DNA from: Flavobacterium sp. 90
GTDB taxonomy: Bacteria > Bacteroidota > Bacteroidia > Flavobacteriales > Flavobacteriaceae
Assembly: GCF_004339525.1 (NCBI RefSeq)
Contig: NZ_SMGE01000001.1
Span: forward strand, 6,324,001-6,388,000
Length of the DNA stretch: 64,000 nt
Direction of reading: 5' to 3'
Shown: piece after piece, positions 10,179 to 20,400 of the stretch
Layout of the letters: every line of letters starts with the position of its first letter
How positions within the stretch are numbered: the stretch's first letter is position 1
Position numbers and translations under genes: made by a program
The notes under the pieces: generated by a model
Database searches by the model: none
The model's input: the letters and a program-made list of their open reading frames with translations, nothing else
Told to the model about the DNA's origin: nothing

Positions 10179-11249
10179 CTAAAACCAGCGTCGTTTTTTG
10201 AAATAAATAATCAAGGCTATAACCAATAAAAACATGGCTCCCATGACAATAAAATAGCCGTTTTTTGCCCGTAGTTCCGGCATGTATTCAAAATTCATTC
10301 CATATACTCCAACAATAAAAGTAAGCGGAATAAATATGGCCGAAATAATAGTCAGGGTTTTCATAATCTCATTCATTTTTCGGCTTTGTTCCGAGAAATA
10401 AAAGTTTGAAGCACTTTCTAACGAACTCATATCCGATTCGATTTGCTCTAGTAATTCAAGGCTTTTTTGATGCAATCTAATAAAGAAACTAAAAGTCTCT
10501 TTCTGGATTCCATTGTAAGTATCGTCGTCTTTAATCGTTTTTAAATAATACAAAGAATCTCTTAACGGAATAATAGAACGTTTTAAGAAATTAAAATTAT
10601 CGCGATGATTTTCAATCTTTTCCAAGATAACCGGATCAGCACCTTTTTTCGTTAAATTGATTAATTCTTCAATTTTATCTTCTTCGTCTTCAATCGTAAT
10701 ATAAAAATTCTCCATTACAGCATCCAGCAATAAATAGAGTAAATAATCAACCTTTTTTGTTCTAACAATTCCTGCATGAGTACGAAGACGTTCGCGAATA
10801 TGAGTAAAGAAATCACTTCGTTTTTCCTGAAAAGAAATTAGAATTCCATCTTTCAGAATAAAACTTATTTGCTCAACGCTAATATTATCTGAATACTCCG
10901 AAGGTAAAAGTGATTTTATATTAAAGAATAGGATATTTTTTTGTTCTTCAAGCTTCGTTCTTTTCGCAGTATTTAAAATATCTGCCAATAAAAAATCATC
11001 CAGTTTAAAATGTGTTCCTATTGTTTTGAGTAAATCGATATTATTTAATCCGTGAACATTGAGCCAATTATTTTTATTATAATCAATACAGGTATTTAAT
11101 GCCAGAACCGTAAACTTATCATATTCAACAACATCGTTATCATCGTATACAAAAAGCTGCATCTCTGTCTGATGCTCTTTATGCGTCCCGGTATACTCTA
11201 AAGTGATGTGCTGAAGCTTGCGTCCCTTCTTGTATTTTATCTTTCTCAT
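10179..11249 (-). CDS. corA: CorA-family divalent metal (Mg2+/Co2+) channel
   Basis: The 356 residues have the CorA plan. An N-terminal alpha/beta cytoplasmic funnel is followed by long helices (about 200-290, rich in E, K and L) and two C-terminal membrane helices (about 295-315 and 330-350). The signature GMN is present in VGVYGMNFEYMPEL just after the first membrane helix. The C-terminal FKKRRWF is a typical positively charged cytoplasmic tail. The protein forms a pentameric inner-membrane channel for magnesium or cobalt. It lies 48 bases upstream of pta on the same strand but has no known functional link to it. Confidence 0.95.
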   Translation of the reverse strand: MRKIKYKKGRKLQHITLEYTGTHKEHQTEMQLFVYDDNDVVEYDKFTVLALNTCIDYNKNNWLNVHGLNNIDLLKTIGTHFKLDDFLLADILNTAKRTKLEEQKNILFFNIKSLLPSEYSDNISVEQISFILKDGILISFQEKRSDFFTHIRERLRTHAGIVRTKKVDYLLYLLLDAVMENFYITIEDEEDKIEELINLTKKGADPVILEKIENHRDNFNFLKRSIIPLRDSLYYLKTIKDDDTYNGIQKETFSFFIRLHQKSLELLEQIESDMSSLESASNFYFSEQSRKMNEIMKTLTIISAIFIPLTFIVGVYGMNFEYMPELRAKNGYFIVMGAMFLLVIALIIYFKKRRWF

Positions 11250-11406
11250 TCAATAATATTTTCAATAGTAATATTACGAAAAAGAATCTGAATGAGAAAT
11301 GACATTTATCATTTTGGCAGGAATCTATTGTCGCGTAATTTAAAATAATCATTACTTTTATAAACAGTAATTTGTTTTAGAATACATTTATACAGCATAA
11401 AATAAA

Positions 11407-12054
11407 ATGACGAACAAAATAAAAATCTCAATTCCAGAACCTTGCCACGAAAACTGGTATGAAATGTCTCCAACAGAAAAAGGGAAATTTTGCAGTAGCT
11501 GTCAAAAAAATGTAATTGATTTTACAAAATCTTCGGATAGGCAAATTATTGTGGCTTATAAAAAAGAGGAAAACCTCTGTGGTAGATTTAGAATATCGCA
11601 ATTAGATCGTGAAATGATTATTCCTAAAGAAAAAAAATCAATTTGGATACTTGCAGCGGCTTCACTCATTGCATTTCTTGGTTTAGGAAATCAAACCGCA
11701 AAAGCCCAAGGTAAAATAAAAATAGAGCAAACAGATCAAAAGCAACTTAGCGATTCGGTAAACGTTAAATCTAACGGTAAAATCAAATATTCAGGGGTTG
11801 TATATGATGAAAAGAACAATCCTTTACCTGGTGCATTTGTCTCAATTAAAAACACAAAAAACGGAGTTTCAACCGACATAGATGGAAAATTTTCAATAGA
11901 AGCTAATAAACAAGATGTATTAAGAGTTTTATTTGTAGGTTATAAAGAGGTCGACATTACTTTGAAAAAAAATCCAAATATAACCATCAAAATGAAAATT
12001 GACGAAGTAGAATTACAAGGTTTCTCAATTATAAAAAGACCAGAAGACGAATAG
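11407..12054 (+). CDS. Membrane protein with Cys-rich N-terminus and carboxypeptidase-D-like domain
   Basis: The 215 residues start with a cytosolic segment carrying CHENWYEMSPTEKGKFCSSC, a Cys cluster that may bind metal. One membrane helix follows (about 80-98, WILAAASLIAFLGLG), then a linker and a CarboxypepD_reg-like beta-sandwich (about 135-205, YSGVVYDEKNNPLPGAFVSI). Similar small proteins are common in Flavobacteriia and are usually annotated only by the carboxypeptidase-like domain. The beta-sandwich resembles the N-terminal domain of SusC proteins but no barrel follows. The actual role is unknown. A convergent lipoprotein gene lies downstream. Confidence 0.8.
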   Translation: MTNKIKISIPEPCHENWYEMSPTEKGKFCSSCQKNVIDFTKSSDRQIIVAYKKEENLCGRFRISQLDREMIIPKEKKSIWILAAASLIAFLGLGNQTAKAQGKIKIEQTDQKQLSDSVNVKSNGKIKYSGVVYDEKNNPLPGAFVSIKNTKNGVSTDIDGKFSIEANKQDVLRVLFVGYKEVDITLKKNPNITIKMKIDEVELQGFSIIKRPEDE

Positions 12055-12080
12055 ATTGAATTCTAGTAATTATAAAACAT

Positions 12081-12109
12081 AAAAAAAACCGGACTATTGC
12101 TAATCCGGC
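12081..12109 (-). terminator. Terminator between convergent genes
   Basis: CCGGA and TCCGG arms flank a loop of about ten bases. Read on the minus strand the hairpin ends in eight T residues, so it mainly serves the lipoprotein gene ending at 12137. The T-run on the plus strand is weak. Confidence 0.7.
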
Positions 12110-12136
12110 TTGTCTTTATTACGTTTTTTGTAATTA

Positions 12137-12709
12137 TTATGGAGTTTTAATTACTGTATAAGATAAATTGGTAAATACTCCATTTGTAACTTCAACTACT
12201 GTTGGAGTTGGATTTGTTGTAACTTTTATTTTAGCTCCTTCATCCTGACTTTTTTCATTTCTAAAACTAAACGTTCCCGATACTGTTTTTTTCGAAGCAT
12301 CCATAGAAGTAATTGTAATTTTTCCTGATACAGGAAAATGCTCTGTCAAAGAATTTCCATTTGCATATAAATAAGTATTTAGAAACAAAGCATTACTAAC
12401 TTGATTATCTGTTGGATCTTCAAAAAAGTTATATTGTTTCAATGGCATTGCGTCATTGTTTGTTAATTCGCTTTCACAAGCCAATGCCAGCAAAATTGAA
12501 TCATCCTGAACATTAATATCAAAACGCTGACCAGAACCTGGAACTTTTATCAAAGTAACCATATTAATTTTTGTTGGCTTCCATTCTTTACCGTTAATGG
12601 TAGCCGAAAACGAACTTTCCGGATCTTTGTTATCATTGTTATCATCACTGCTGCAAGCGGTGAAAACTACAGACAATACAAGTAATGCAATAGGCAGAAT
12701 TTTTTTCAT
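12137..12709 (-). CDS. DUF6252-like secreted lipoprotein
   Basis: The 190 residues open with a lipoprotein signal (MKKILPIALLVLSVVFTACS, Cys at 19), then an Asp/Asn-rich linker. The globular part begins FSATINGKEWKP, continues with a central KQYNFF-type strand, and has a GKITITSMDASKKTVSGTFSF segment near the C-terminus. This N-terminal NGKEW motif and the VSGTFSF motif match the DUF6252 family of Bacteroidetes lipoproteins, whose function is not known. It stands alone, ending convergently with the gene at 11407-12054. It is probably exposed on the periplasmic or outer face. Confidence 0.8.
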   Translation of the reverse strand: MKKILPIALLVLSVVFTACSSDDNNDNKDPESSFSATINGKEWKPTKINMVTLIKVPGSGQRFDINVQDDSILLALACESELTNNDAMPLKQYNFFEDPTDNQVSNALFLNTYLYANGNSLTEHFPVSGKITITSMDASKKTVSGTFSFRNEKSQDEGAKIKVTTNPTPTVVEVTNGVFTNLSYTVIKTP

Positions 12710-12905
12710 AAATTGGTTTTAGGTATTAATTGTTTTAGGTTAGTTTTTAACAAATTAAACAATAAAAAACCTAGTATATTTGAGGAAAACCACATTTACG
12801 CAAAATAAATTTTTAAATATTTTCTTAAATAAATTCATAAAAACCATTTAATAAAATACTGTATTTCTATAACTTCTTTTTTTCAACAACTTAGCTATAG
12901 TCCAT

Positions 12906-12941
12906 AAAAAAACCGAGTCATTTCTGACTCGGTTTTTTTTT
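12906..12941. terminator. Bidirectional hairpin terminator
   Basis: AACCGAGTCA, loop TTTC, TGACTCGGTT is flanked by A-run and T-run, a near-perfect ten-base stem. No gene ends beside it on either strand, so it may be the leftover of a gene whose body is gone or that was displaced by insertion. Confidence 0.8.
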
Positions 12942-12949
12942 ATTCAATT

Positions 12950-12977
12950 GTAGAGACGCAACGCAGTGCGTCTTTAC
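12950..12977. repeat. Palindromic repeat (GTAGAGACGC type)
   Basis: GTAGAGACGCA and TGCGTCTTTAC are near-perfect inverted arms (one mismatch) around a six-base centre. From general knowledge this palindrome type is scattered through many Flavobacterium genomes. Only this copy is in the window. Confidence 0.6.
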
Positions 12978-13298
12978 AGAGTAAATTATTTTACTTCTTC
13001 AAAAATAACAAACTATATAAATCAATACCGTACAAGTCAATGGTACAAATAGGGTACAAAATAAATCTCATCTATTATTAAATAAAAATTTAAACGTATA
13101 CCAATAAAGTGAAGAAGATGACGTCTAATACATAGATGCAAATCGGCAAGTCTTTAAGATATAACGGCTACCTCTAAACAATAAAATGCCTAAATTTACA
13201 TTACGTCCATTAATAATGCGCTAAAGAAAATAGAAATTAATAAAAAGTACCTGTCATGATTACGAGCAGATACTGATCTGGAGTTACCTCCAAAATTG

Positions 13299-13458
13299 CC
13301 ACAAAAATTAAGTCGTTTTTAAGATCTTAGCCGTTCTAAGTTTTGTGGGAGAATCGAGGCATATCGGTATTTGGACTTGATACCACTTCTACCACAAATA
13401 ATTAAGGCGAATTTTAAAGATTTTTCACAGAGATAAGTTTTGTGGTAACATCGTGGCA
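13299..13458. repeat. Two diverged tandem copies of a hairpin-like unit
   Basis: Copy 1 (13299-13361) and copy 2 (13392-13458) share the order CCACAAAxAATTAAG, a T/A-rich middle, TAAGTTTTGTGG, then ATCGxGGCA. Within each copy CCACAAAA and TTTTGTGG are inverted, so each can fold. The spacer differs. The copies are too diverged to be recent and have no reading frame in common. Confidence 0.5.
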
Positions 13459-13634
13459 CAATGAATTCTAAAACAAGAAAAATTCAGTAAAATCAGTTAC
13501 TAGGATGCTTAGCTTCGAGTATATTAAACATCCAAATGTCTTAAATATTACTCGTTGTTCAACCGATGCCAAAAGTTGGTTTATTTCAATTGTTGTTAAA
13601 TCGATACCAGAAATTGCATTATTTCTGTATACGA

Positions 13635-15239
13635 TTAATTTTTGTTTATTTCTTTAATAATCCTGTCACAAGTGTCAATTATCTTTCTCAAATCACACTT
13701 AAAAAATTCTCTTCTATCGCTTAATCTATAAAACTTAAGTTCCTCATGAATTTTCTTTTCCGCCTCTACACAATCTTTTGTATAATAACTATTTACGACA
13801 AAAAATTTATCAACAGAGCTGGTATTGGAAAGTTCCCTGCTTCTAGTTTCAATGTTTCGTTTAGTTAATCCAATTTTAAAAATATTCTGTTCATGAGTTG
13901 GTTGTCTCATAACGTATACATATCCTGCATTTTCATTTTCATATATTTCCACCTCTTCAATTTTTGTAATTCCTTTGGGTGCAGTGTAATATACATCATT
14001 TCTTTCTACCCAAGTTTTTCCAATAATTTTGCGTCCATTTTTATCAAATCCTTCCTCATTGATTCCAATTCTTTTCCAGAAACCAGATTTTTCGATATTG
14101 AAACTGTCATCATCTAATTCAGTTTTTTTAAGAACTAATTGATTATCGGACTCTAAATAATAAAATGGTTTTGCATAAATTTTAAAATTGCCAGGAACAG
14201 TATTATACTTTCTTTTTGAAAGGACACCACCAAGTATTGACTTTAATCCAGTTTCGTATGTAGTATCAATAATTCTTTCTTCATTCTCGAAAACATAATA
14301 CGGTAAAGCCATACAATATTTGGCAAAGTCAAAAACAGCATTGTAATTGCTTAATTTTTTTTCATTATTTTCGATAAATTCTTTCTTTTCCTGTTCAGAA
14401 GTTTCGGCTCTTAAGAATATAGCATTGTAATCATCGGTATACACCACAAAACTTAAATTTTCATCTCTTGCGACGTGTCTTATGTCGATCGATTTTTTCT
14501 CTATGTCAAATAATAGTGACACTGAGTGCGCCCATAAATCTTCATTATCATCAAAAAAAACAACTTTTGGAATTTCGTCGTTTTCTTCTATAGTAAGTCC
14601 AAGTGATTTCTTATAAGGGCTTATGGAATCTTCAACAGTCTTTCTTGTTATCTCATTAAAATACTCAGACGCTTTTTCTTTGTCATAAGATTCTCCAGCT
14701 TGTAATAATATTGACACTTCATTTCCTTGTCTCACTAATGACAATCCCCCAACGTGAAATTTTGTACTTTGATTATTAGAAAAATTAATTTCATCAAAAC
14801 CTGTTGCAAAGGTAAAATGAAAGATGACTTTTTCTGGTATGTTTTCATAAAAATCAATTTCTTCCAAATTGAAGTGTGCCCCAGTTACAAAGTTGAGAAA
14901 GTCGATTAAAGACACACCATAAGATTCTTCTTGATCAACTAATTGTATAATAGAATTATGATGATTGTAGATAAAAAATGGTTCAAGCGCATTAAAAGAT
15001 GTTGGAAAAGAATTTGGCCCGATTTTAAGATATCTGTGAGCATATTCCATAAGATAATATCTTAATGTTTTCTCGTTTAATCTATCTAGTCCATTATGAA
15101 GTTGAACTGCCACAATTTGTCTACCAGTATCAAACTGTTGCTTTAATTTTTTCCAATATTGTGGGTTTTCCTTTTCTAATCTTTCTGCATCAAAAGATGA
15201 TTCTTCGCTGATTTTGGAAAATATCTTTTTAACTCTCAT
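13635..15239 (-). CDS. GIY-YIG (T5orf172/Mug113-like) nuclease-domain protein with unknown N-terminus
   Basis: The 534-residue protein ends in a GIY-YIG-superfamily domain of the T5orf172 type (about 440-530). GYVYVMRQ is the first strand, FKIGLTKRNIETRSREL carries the catalytic-type Arg and the IGLT strand, and REFFKC supplies the late Glu. Residues 1-430 match nothing I recognise: they are mixed alpha/beta, highly acidic, and have no signal or membrane helix. T5orf172 domains occur in phage proteins and in defence genes, often as the C-terminal nuclease of a larger protein. It stands at the edge of the mobile region, ahead of other likely defence genes on the same strand, which suggests but does not prove an antiviral role. 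Confidence 0.7.
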   Translation of the reverse strand: MRVKKIFSKISEESSFDAERLEKENPQYWKKLKQQFDTGRQIVAVQLHNGLDRLNEKTLRYYLMEYAHRYLKIGPNSFPTSFNALEPFFIYNHHNSIIQLVDQEESYGVSLIDFLNFVTGAHFNLEEIDFYENIPEKVIFHFTFATGFDEINFSNNQSTKFHVGGLSLVRQGNEVSILLQAGESYDKEKASEYFNEITRKTVEDSISPYKKSLGLTIEENDEIPKVVFFDDNEDLWAHSVSLLFDIEKKSIDIRHVARDENLSFVVYTDDYNAIFLRAETSEQEKKEFIENNEKKLSNYNAVFDFAKYCMALPYYVFENEERIIDTTYETGLKSILGGVLSKRKYNTVPGNFKIYAKPFYYLESDNQLVLKKTELDDDSFNIEKSGFWKRIGINEEGFDKNGRKIIGKTWVERNDVYYTAPKGITKIEEVEIYENENAGYVYVMRQPTHEQNIFKIGLTKRNIETRSRELSNTSSVDKFFVVNSYYTKDCVEAEKKIHEELKFYRLSDRREFFKCDLRKIIDTCDRIIKEINKN

Positions 15240-15411
15240 TGTTATCGTTAAATATTTAATATGATTGTTTTAGTTTTTATTGCACTCAACGATTACCGGC
15301 GTCATGAAGTTCCAAAAAACATTACATTAGGACTTAAGCCAATTATACAAAAAGACCTTTTCATAATTCGACCATTACCCCAAATTCTTAAACCTGCTGT
15401 TACCTTTCGTT

Positions 15412-16104
15412 TTATACCAAAATTAAAATTTCGCTACGATCTTTTATCTTTCTTTTCTTTTTCAACGCTTCCACTATATAATCAGATAATAGAGTTCGTT
15501 CAATTTTGTCATTTTCCGATAAATAATCAACAAATGAGCTCTCAAAAAATTCATTATCCTCACCATAATCCAAATCATCATATTCATTTTCGAATATTAC
15601 TGCTTCCCATGGTGTTTCTAAAATGATATCACGGAAATTATCGGGAACTCCCCAAATTAGGGATTCGTCTTCTAAATCTATCTCAAACTTTCGATTGTTT
15701 TTTGAGTCATATCGAACCGCAATTGCACTATTTTTTCTTAAAATCTTCTTCCACAAATTATAAGATCCCGGTAAAGTGTTGATGCAATCAGAAACTAAAT
15801 TTCCTTTATGGAGATTAAAACACAAGTTATAAAGTGTTTCTCCATAGCCTTTTTGCGCAATTACTGAAAATGATTTAGAAATTTGATAATATTTAATACC
15901 ATGTAATGCGATCTCTACTAATCGCATGATTGCCAGATCTGTTTCATTTGCATCAGTTAGCAAATAAAGATGCACTCCATTACCTTCAAAATGAAATAAC
16001 TTAAAATCATTTTCTCCTAAAGCAATTTCCTCGAAATCATAATATAGCCTAATGTCTGGGTGATAGTATTCGGAAGCATCTATGTATGAAACTAAATTTG
16101 GCAT
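15412..16104 (-). CDS. Hypothetical cytoplasmic protein
   Basis: The 230 residues belong to no family I recognise. There is no signal peptide or membrane helix. It starts MPNLVSYIDASEYYHPDIRL and is mixed in character, with an acidic stretch near the C-terminus (FENEYDDLDYGEDNEFFE) followed by a basic tail (LKKKRKIKDRS). It is transcribed toward and 172 bases upstream of the GIY-YIG gene, so the two may be co-transcribed. An opposite-strand frame at 15261-15626 overlaps it but has no credible start or composition. It may be an accessory or partner protein in the same cluster. Confidence 0.6.
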   Translation of the reverse strand: MPNLVSYIDASEYYHPDIRLYYDFEEIALGENDFKLFHFEGNGVHLYLLTDANETDLAIMRLVEIALHGIKYYQISKSFSVIAQKGYGETLYNLCFNLHKGNLVSDCINTLPGSYNLWKKILRKNSAIAVRYDSKNNRKFEIDLEDESLIWGVPDNFRDIILETPWEAVIFENEYDDLDYGEDNEFFESSFVDYLSENDKIERTLLSDYIVEALKKKRKIKDRSEILILV

Positions 16105-16309
16105 TGATGAAAATTAAAATAACAACTAATTTGATTTTTTTTACCGATTAAATTCGACACATCATACCTGAATTGGGTAGTCATGTATTGAAAAGGAAAG
16201 CCTTACTTTATCTTCAAATATATAATATTAAGCTAATAAAGTATTCGATTTGAATTATGGTCGTAGTCTATTAAAGTTAAAACCAGAATATTTTGTTGAA
16301 AAGCGATGA

Positions 16310-17152
16310 CTACAGCTTTTTTGTCATTCTCAACACGGCATGCAGCGTGGCCAAATAATGGTAAAACATATAGCTGTACCATATTGCCTTATCGTAATCG
16401 GTCTGCTGTTTTTCATTATGGTGCCGGATACCAAAGTTGTTCGCGATATTAAAAAGATCATTTTCGTCTTTCCTATTCAGACATTTTTTAATCTCAGGCC
16501 TTAAAAATTCTAATACGTCGGCAAGTTCCCTTACTGCTTCTTTTCTGTCATCCAAAGTTGCCTTGTGACGTCTAAATTTTAGAATTGCTGAATCAATCCT
16601 ATCAGAGACATTTTCCTTATCAAGTGTCGGAATATTAGCATCAAATAGATTTGAAAGGCCGCTATCCGATAAAATCAATATCTCGCCCTGCTCAGAAATC
16701 TCGAATCCATTTTGATAGTCCTGCAAAATAGGATTCATTGACTCTCTAAATTTTTTTTGTCCCTCCAGATCATTAAATTCATTATAGTGGGTACCGCAAT
16801 TGCCATAACTATGGTAATGCCCGTCTATCCCTTTTGAGCAATGGTCGTGCAAAAACTCAATCATATCAAAGAGATCATCCTCCGTATAATCCACAAGATT
16901 GGCATAAACAGGATAAAGTCCCCTCCTCCTTAGATTCATAAAGATGTATTCAGCAATATAATTACCCAATTCTCCTTCGCGATAGCCGTCTATACAGTCG
17001 ATGCCAAAATACTTTTGAAAGTAGCCTCCTTCATCAAGCATCTTATAAGAAATCAGAAACAATTCCTTTAGCTCCTCGAAATTAATTTTCGAATCCTTTC
17101 CCAAAGTTCCTTTGCGGGAAGAATAGTATCTCCTTTTAATCATTGTTTTCAA
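16310..17152 (-). CDS. Hypothetical protein, possibly HEPN-like
   Basis: The 280 residues have two parts. The N-terminal half (about 1-165) contains FHDHCSKGIDGHYHSYGNCG-like His/Cys-rich sequence (near residues 98-118) of unknown role. The C-terminal part (about 185-280) is helical: KATLDDRKEAVRELADVLEF, then FGIRHHNEKQQTDYDKAIW and a final aromatic helix. The Arg-His-His segment before a helix recalls HEPN-fold RNases and AbiJ-type proteins, but the RxxxxH motif is not clearly met, so the fold is a guess. It is divergent from the large STAND gene across a 347-base promoter region. Confidence 0.55.
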   Translation of the reverse strand: MKTMIKRRYYSSRKGTLGKDSKINFEELKELFLISYKMLDEGGYFQKYFGIDCIDGYREGELGNYIAEYIFMNLRRRGLYPVYANLVDYTEDDLFDMIEFLHDHCSKGIDGHYHSYGNCGTHYNEFNDLEGQKKFRESMNPILQDYQNGFEISEQGEILILSDSGLSNLFDANIPTLDKENVSDRIDSAILKFRRHKATLDDRKEAVRELADVLEFLRPEIKKCLNRKDENDLFNIANNFGIRHHNEKQQTDYDKAIWYSYMFYHYLATLHAVLRMTKKL

Positions 17153-17499
17153 ATTTTGTATAAGCCAAAGATAATCATATAACTACGCATTGATTTTGCG
17201 CAGATTTTTTTTCTTATTATTTTATCATTTTTTCCTTTACGGAAAACCGTAATTGGAATTTATTTATATTATCTAAATTGCCCTCCATCTTTTAGCAATA
17301 AATCTTATTTTCTGTAAATGATATTTATCTTGAAGCTTCATTGCTTATAAATATATATAACATCGATCCACTAAAATGCCAGTATAAATACCTGTTTTTT
17401 AAAATATCTTTTGTAAGTATTTTTATTTAGTTAGTTTTATGATCAACTTCAATTTAATATCTAGTTTTTAGATAATCCATCAAATTTTAATTAATCGAT
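17153..17499. promoter_or_regulatory. Divergent promoter region with inverted repeat
   Basis: This AT-rich gap separates the divergent genes at 16310-17152 and 17500-21423. It holds a perfect inverted repeat TTACGG-AAAA-CCGTAA (17237-17252). On the minus strand TATCTTTG (17166-17173) fits the TAnnTTTG -7 box, about 14 bases before the 17152 start, though no good -33 TTG was seen. No open frame of note is present. The repeat could be an operator shared by both genes. Confidence 0.4.
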
Positions 17500-20400
17500 A
17501 TGCAGCCTCAAAACAAAAAAATAAAAACATTAGATATCATAGAGGATTTAAATACTCTCTTAAAAAAAAGAAGTGGTGGAGCGGTTAACTTTAGGGGAAT
17601 TCATTACCAGGTCCTGTATTCCTGCCATTTAATTCTTGAAAAACTAAATAAACCGGCAGGTAGTGAAAATATAAGACTTGAAGGAATTGAAGATATAGAC
17701 TCAATACAAACTTCCTTGACTACCAGCTCAAGTGAGTTTATACAATTAAAATCATCTGATAATAAATTAAACGCAGGTGATTTTTGGAACTGGAATATTC
17801 TTCAGAACTTCCTGCACGTTTATTTAGCAGATAATTCAAGTACTTTCAGACTAGTGTATAATTTCCAAGTATCGGACGGCGCTTTGAAGCATCTCTTTGA
17901 AAAAAAGCTGGCATCGAATTCACTGGAACATTGGAAAACAAAAATAACTAGTTACTACAAACCTACTTTTGATACTGAAGATTTTTTAAGCAGGATATCA
18001 TATGAAAGAATATCATTTGATGATATTACAAACAGCATTGCACAGCTATTAATTAAATATTGGGACGTCAACATCGGTACAGAAAGACAATTTATAAATG
18101 CATTGGTCAATAATGTTTTACAATGGTCTAAGGAACGTGCAACAATAAACTATCAAAGTGTTCGTGGTGTATTTGAAGAAGTCAGAGACTCCTATTCCAA
18201 GGCTGTCAAAAATGAAGCTGTCAAAAACAACTGGATAGAGCAGGTAAATTATTCAAATGAATCTCCTTCGGGCCTTTTAAATTATTATGATGGTAAAGCT
18301 GCCAAGCCTTATCATATTTCAAACGGGCTCCCAGCGAGAAGAAAATTATGGGAAAAAGAAATAATTAATGCCGTCAAAACTAATGATGTGGTACTTATCA
18401 GGTCTTCAAGCGGGCAGGGAAAATCTACCCTTGCATGGCAGACGGGATATACGTTAAGAGAAAAACGAAATATTTACCAACTTCATCTGGCAAATAGTTG
18501 GGAACAGGCTAATTCAATAATGGAATTCCTTCATTCCCGTGTTCTTATAGGTGAATTCCCAGTTGTGATTATCGATGGCCTAGATGCATCGGTAGACCAC
18601 TGGCAGAAACTAGTACAACGTACATCAATACTTCCTATTCAATATATTATCACTACTAGACACGAAGACTGGATAAGATATGGAGGTGATATATCCACTA
18701 TCAGCCTCCAACCAATAGACATCAGCATTGGAAAAGAAGAAGCACAGGAAATCTTTATTCAATTTAAACAAAAAGGAAAGCTGCATAAGGAAATTAAAGA
18801 ATGGCAGCCTGTCTGGGAACAAGTTTTAGAAAAAGGCCTGCTGATTGAATACACTTACCTGCTGACGCGCGGTGAGATGATAAGAGAACGACTTTCCACA
18901 CAAATTAAAAAATTAAAAGATGACCGAAGTCCTGCCGCTAAAGCTGAAATTCTTAGAATCGTATCCGCAGCAGATTGTCTCCAACTAAAAATAGAAACTA
19001 AAAATCTTGTCAGCTACATTGAAAAATCTGTAACATTTGCTAATCAGGATCGCGGAGAAGTTCTGCAAGAACTTCAAAACGAGTATTTTCTTAATTTCGA
19101 CAGTAAAAATATTGAAGGACTGCATCCCATTCGTTCTTCTCATATTCTAGAACTGCTGCATAATACACTGGCTCTTTCGGATACGTTAATTAATCTATAT
19201 CAATTATTACAGGATTCTGATAAGCAGAATTTCTTTCAGAATGCAGCGCTGTTACTCAAAAAGGAAGAATCTTTTGAATTCTACAATAGTATTTCAGAAA
19301 TCCTCAGTCAAGGTACATATATGGATATGGTATATGCTCTTAATGGTGTTTCTCATACTGAACCCCAAAAATACTGGCTCGAGAATCAGCTCCAGTTTGA
19401 TAAAGCATTCAAAATTGGAGCATTGGATCTATTTGTAATGCATACTATTCCAGGCAAGCAAATCAATACTTATGATGAACTCATAAAAGTCATGCCTAGC
19501 CAGTTTACTCAAAACATGACCCGACAACGAGATCTTCTAAAAAATCTATCAAAATATGATTTTAAGGAAGGTGATATAGATTTTTTGGCAACAGCATTAC
19601 TGAAGAAAATCAATAGCTCTAATTGCTTCAAACCTTCGTATCTCGGGCTGGGTCATTTAGCAAAATGGTTTTTAAAGCTTGATCTCAAACTAACCATTCC
19701 CTTTGATTCAACTTTCTTATCCGAAAACTTAAAAAATCTTTCAATCGAAGAAGCGGTAGGACTTTTTCAATATGCCTTCATATCAGATCCCCGAATATAT
19801 GAAAATTATGTATTAGAGAACAAACAAGACATTGTAAACTTTCTTAGAAAAAACACAGAGTCGTTATTAATCGAAGAAAATGGCCATCATATTGATATAC
19901 ATTATATTTGGGATGGTGAATCTTCAAAAACAACGGTTAATCAAAGTATGAATAGGATTGAATACGTTTATAATTTTCTTCCTTATTATCTAAAATATAA
20001 TACTCATCCCATAATACTCCCTTTTCCTACAGAGGAAATAATTAGTGTAACCAGAAGTGATGCCACAAAAAGCATCAGTCCAGAGTATATTCCCGATTCC
20101 TCCGAAGCTTCATATACTAACATCTGGATTGAAACTATCAGCAGAAATTATTATGAGAAATCAGCTTTTGAATGGCAGAAAAAAATTCTGCAGATACGAA
20201 CTGCAGCTATGGAATGGTGCAAAAGTGTACTGCGCATTATAGATTCTTCTTTTGAAGGAAATGTGTCAAAAAGAAACAAGGAAACGCAAATCTATGTGGT
20301 AGCCAGCGAGAAACTAAGTGCGTCAATGACGCCCATCAGGCCCTATCCGAAATATGCCAATACAATGCCTGATAAAGAAGAATTAAAAAAAGCAGAAAAA

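Larger units (their letters stand above)
12710..13634. other. 925-base gene-free stretch at probable chromosome/element junction
   Basis: No convincing coding region was found on either strand. The stretch holds a strong orphan terminator (12906-12941), a dispersed-type palindrome (12950-12977) and two diverged copies of a hairpin-like unit (13299-13458). Around 13030-13060 the sequence includes GGTACAAATAGGGTACAAA. Chromosomal housekeeping genes lie to the left and accessory genes to the right, so an insertion boundary is likely here. No direct repeat marking an attachment site could be identified without the other end. Confidence 0.6.

Noticed and set aside
15261..15626. Plus-strand 121-residue frame opposite the 15412-16104 gene
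   Set aside because: It is low in complexity, lacks a family and overlaps a better-supported gene.
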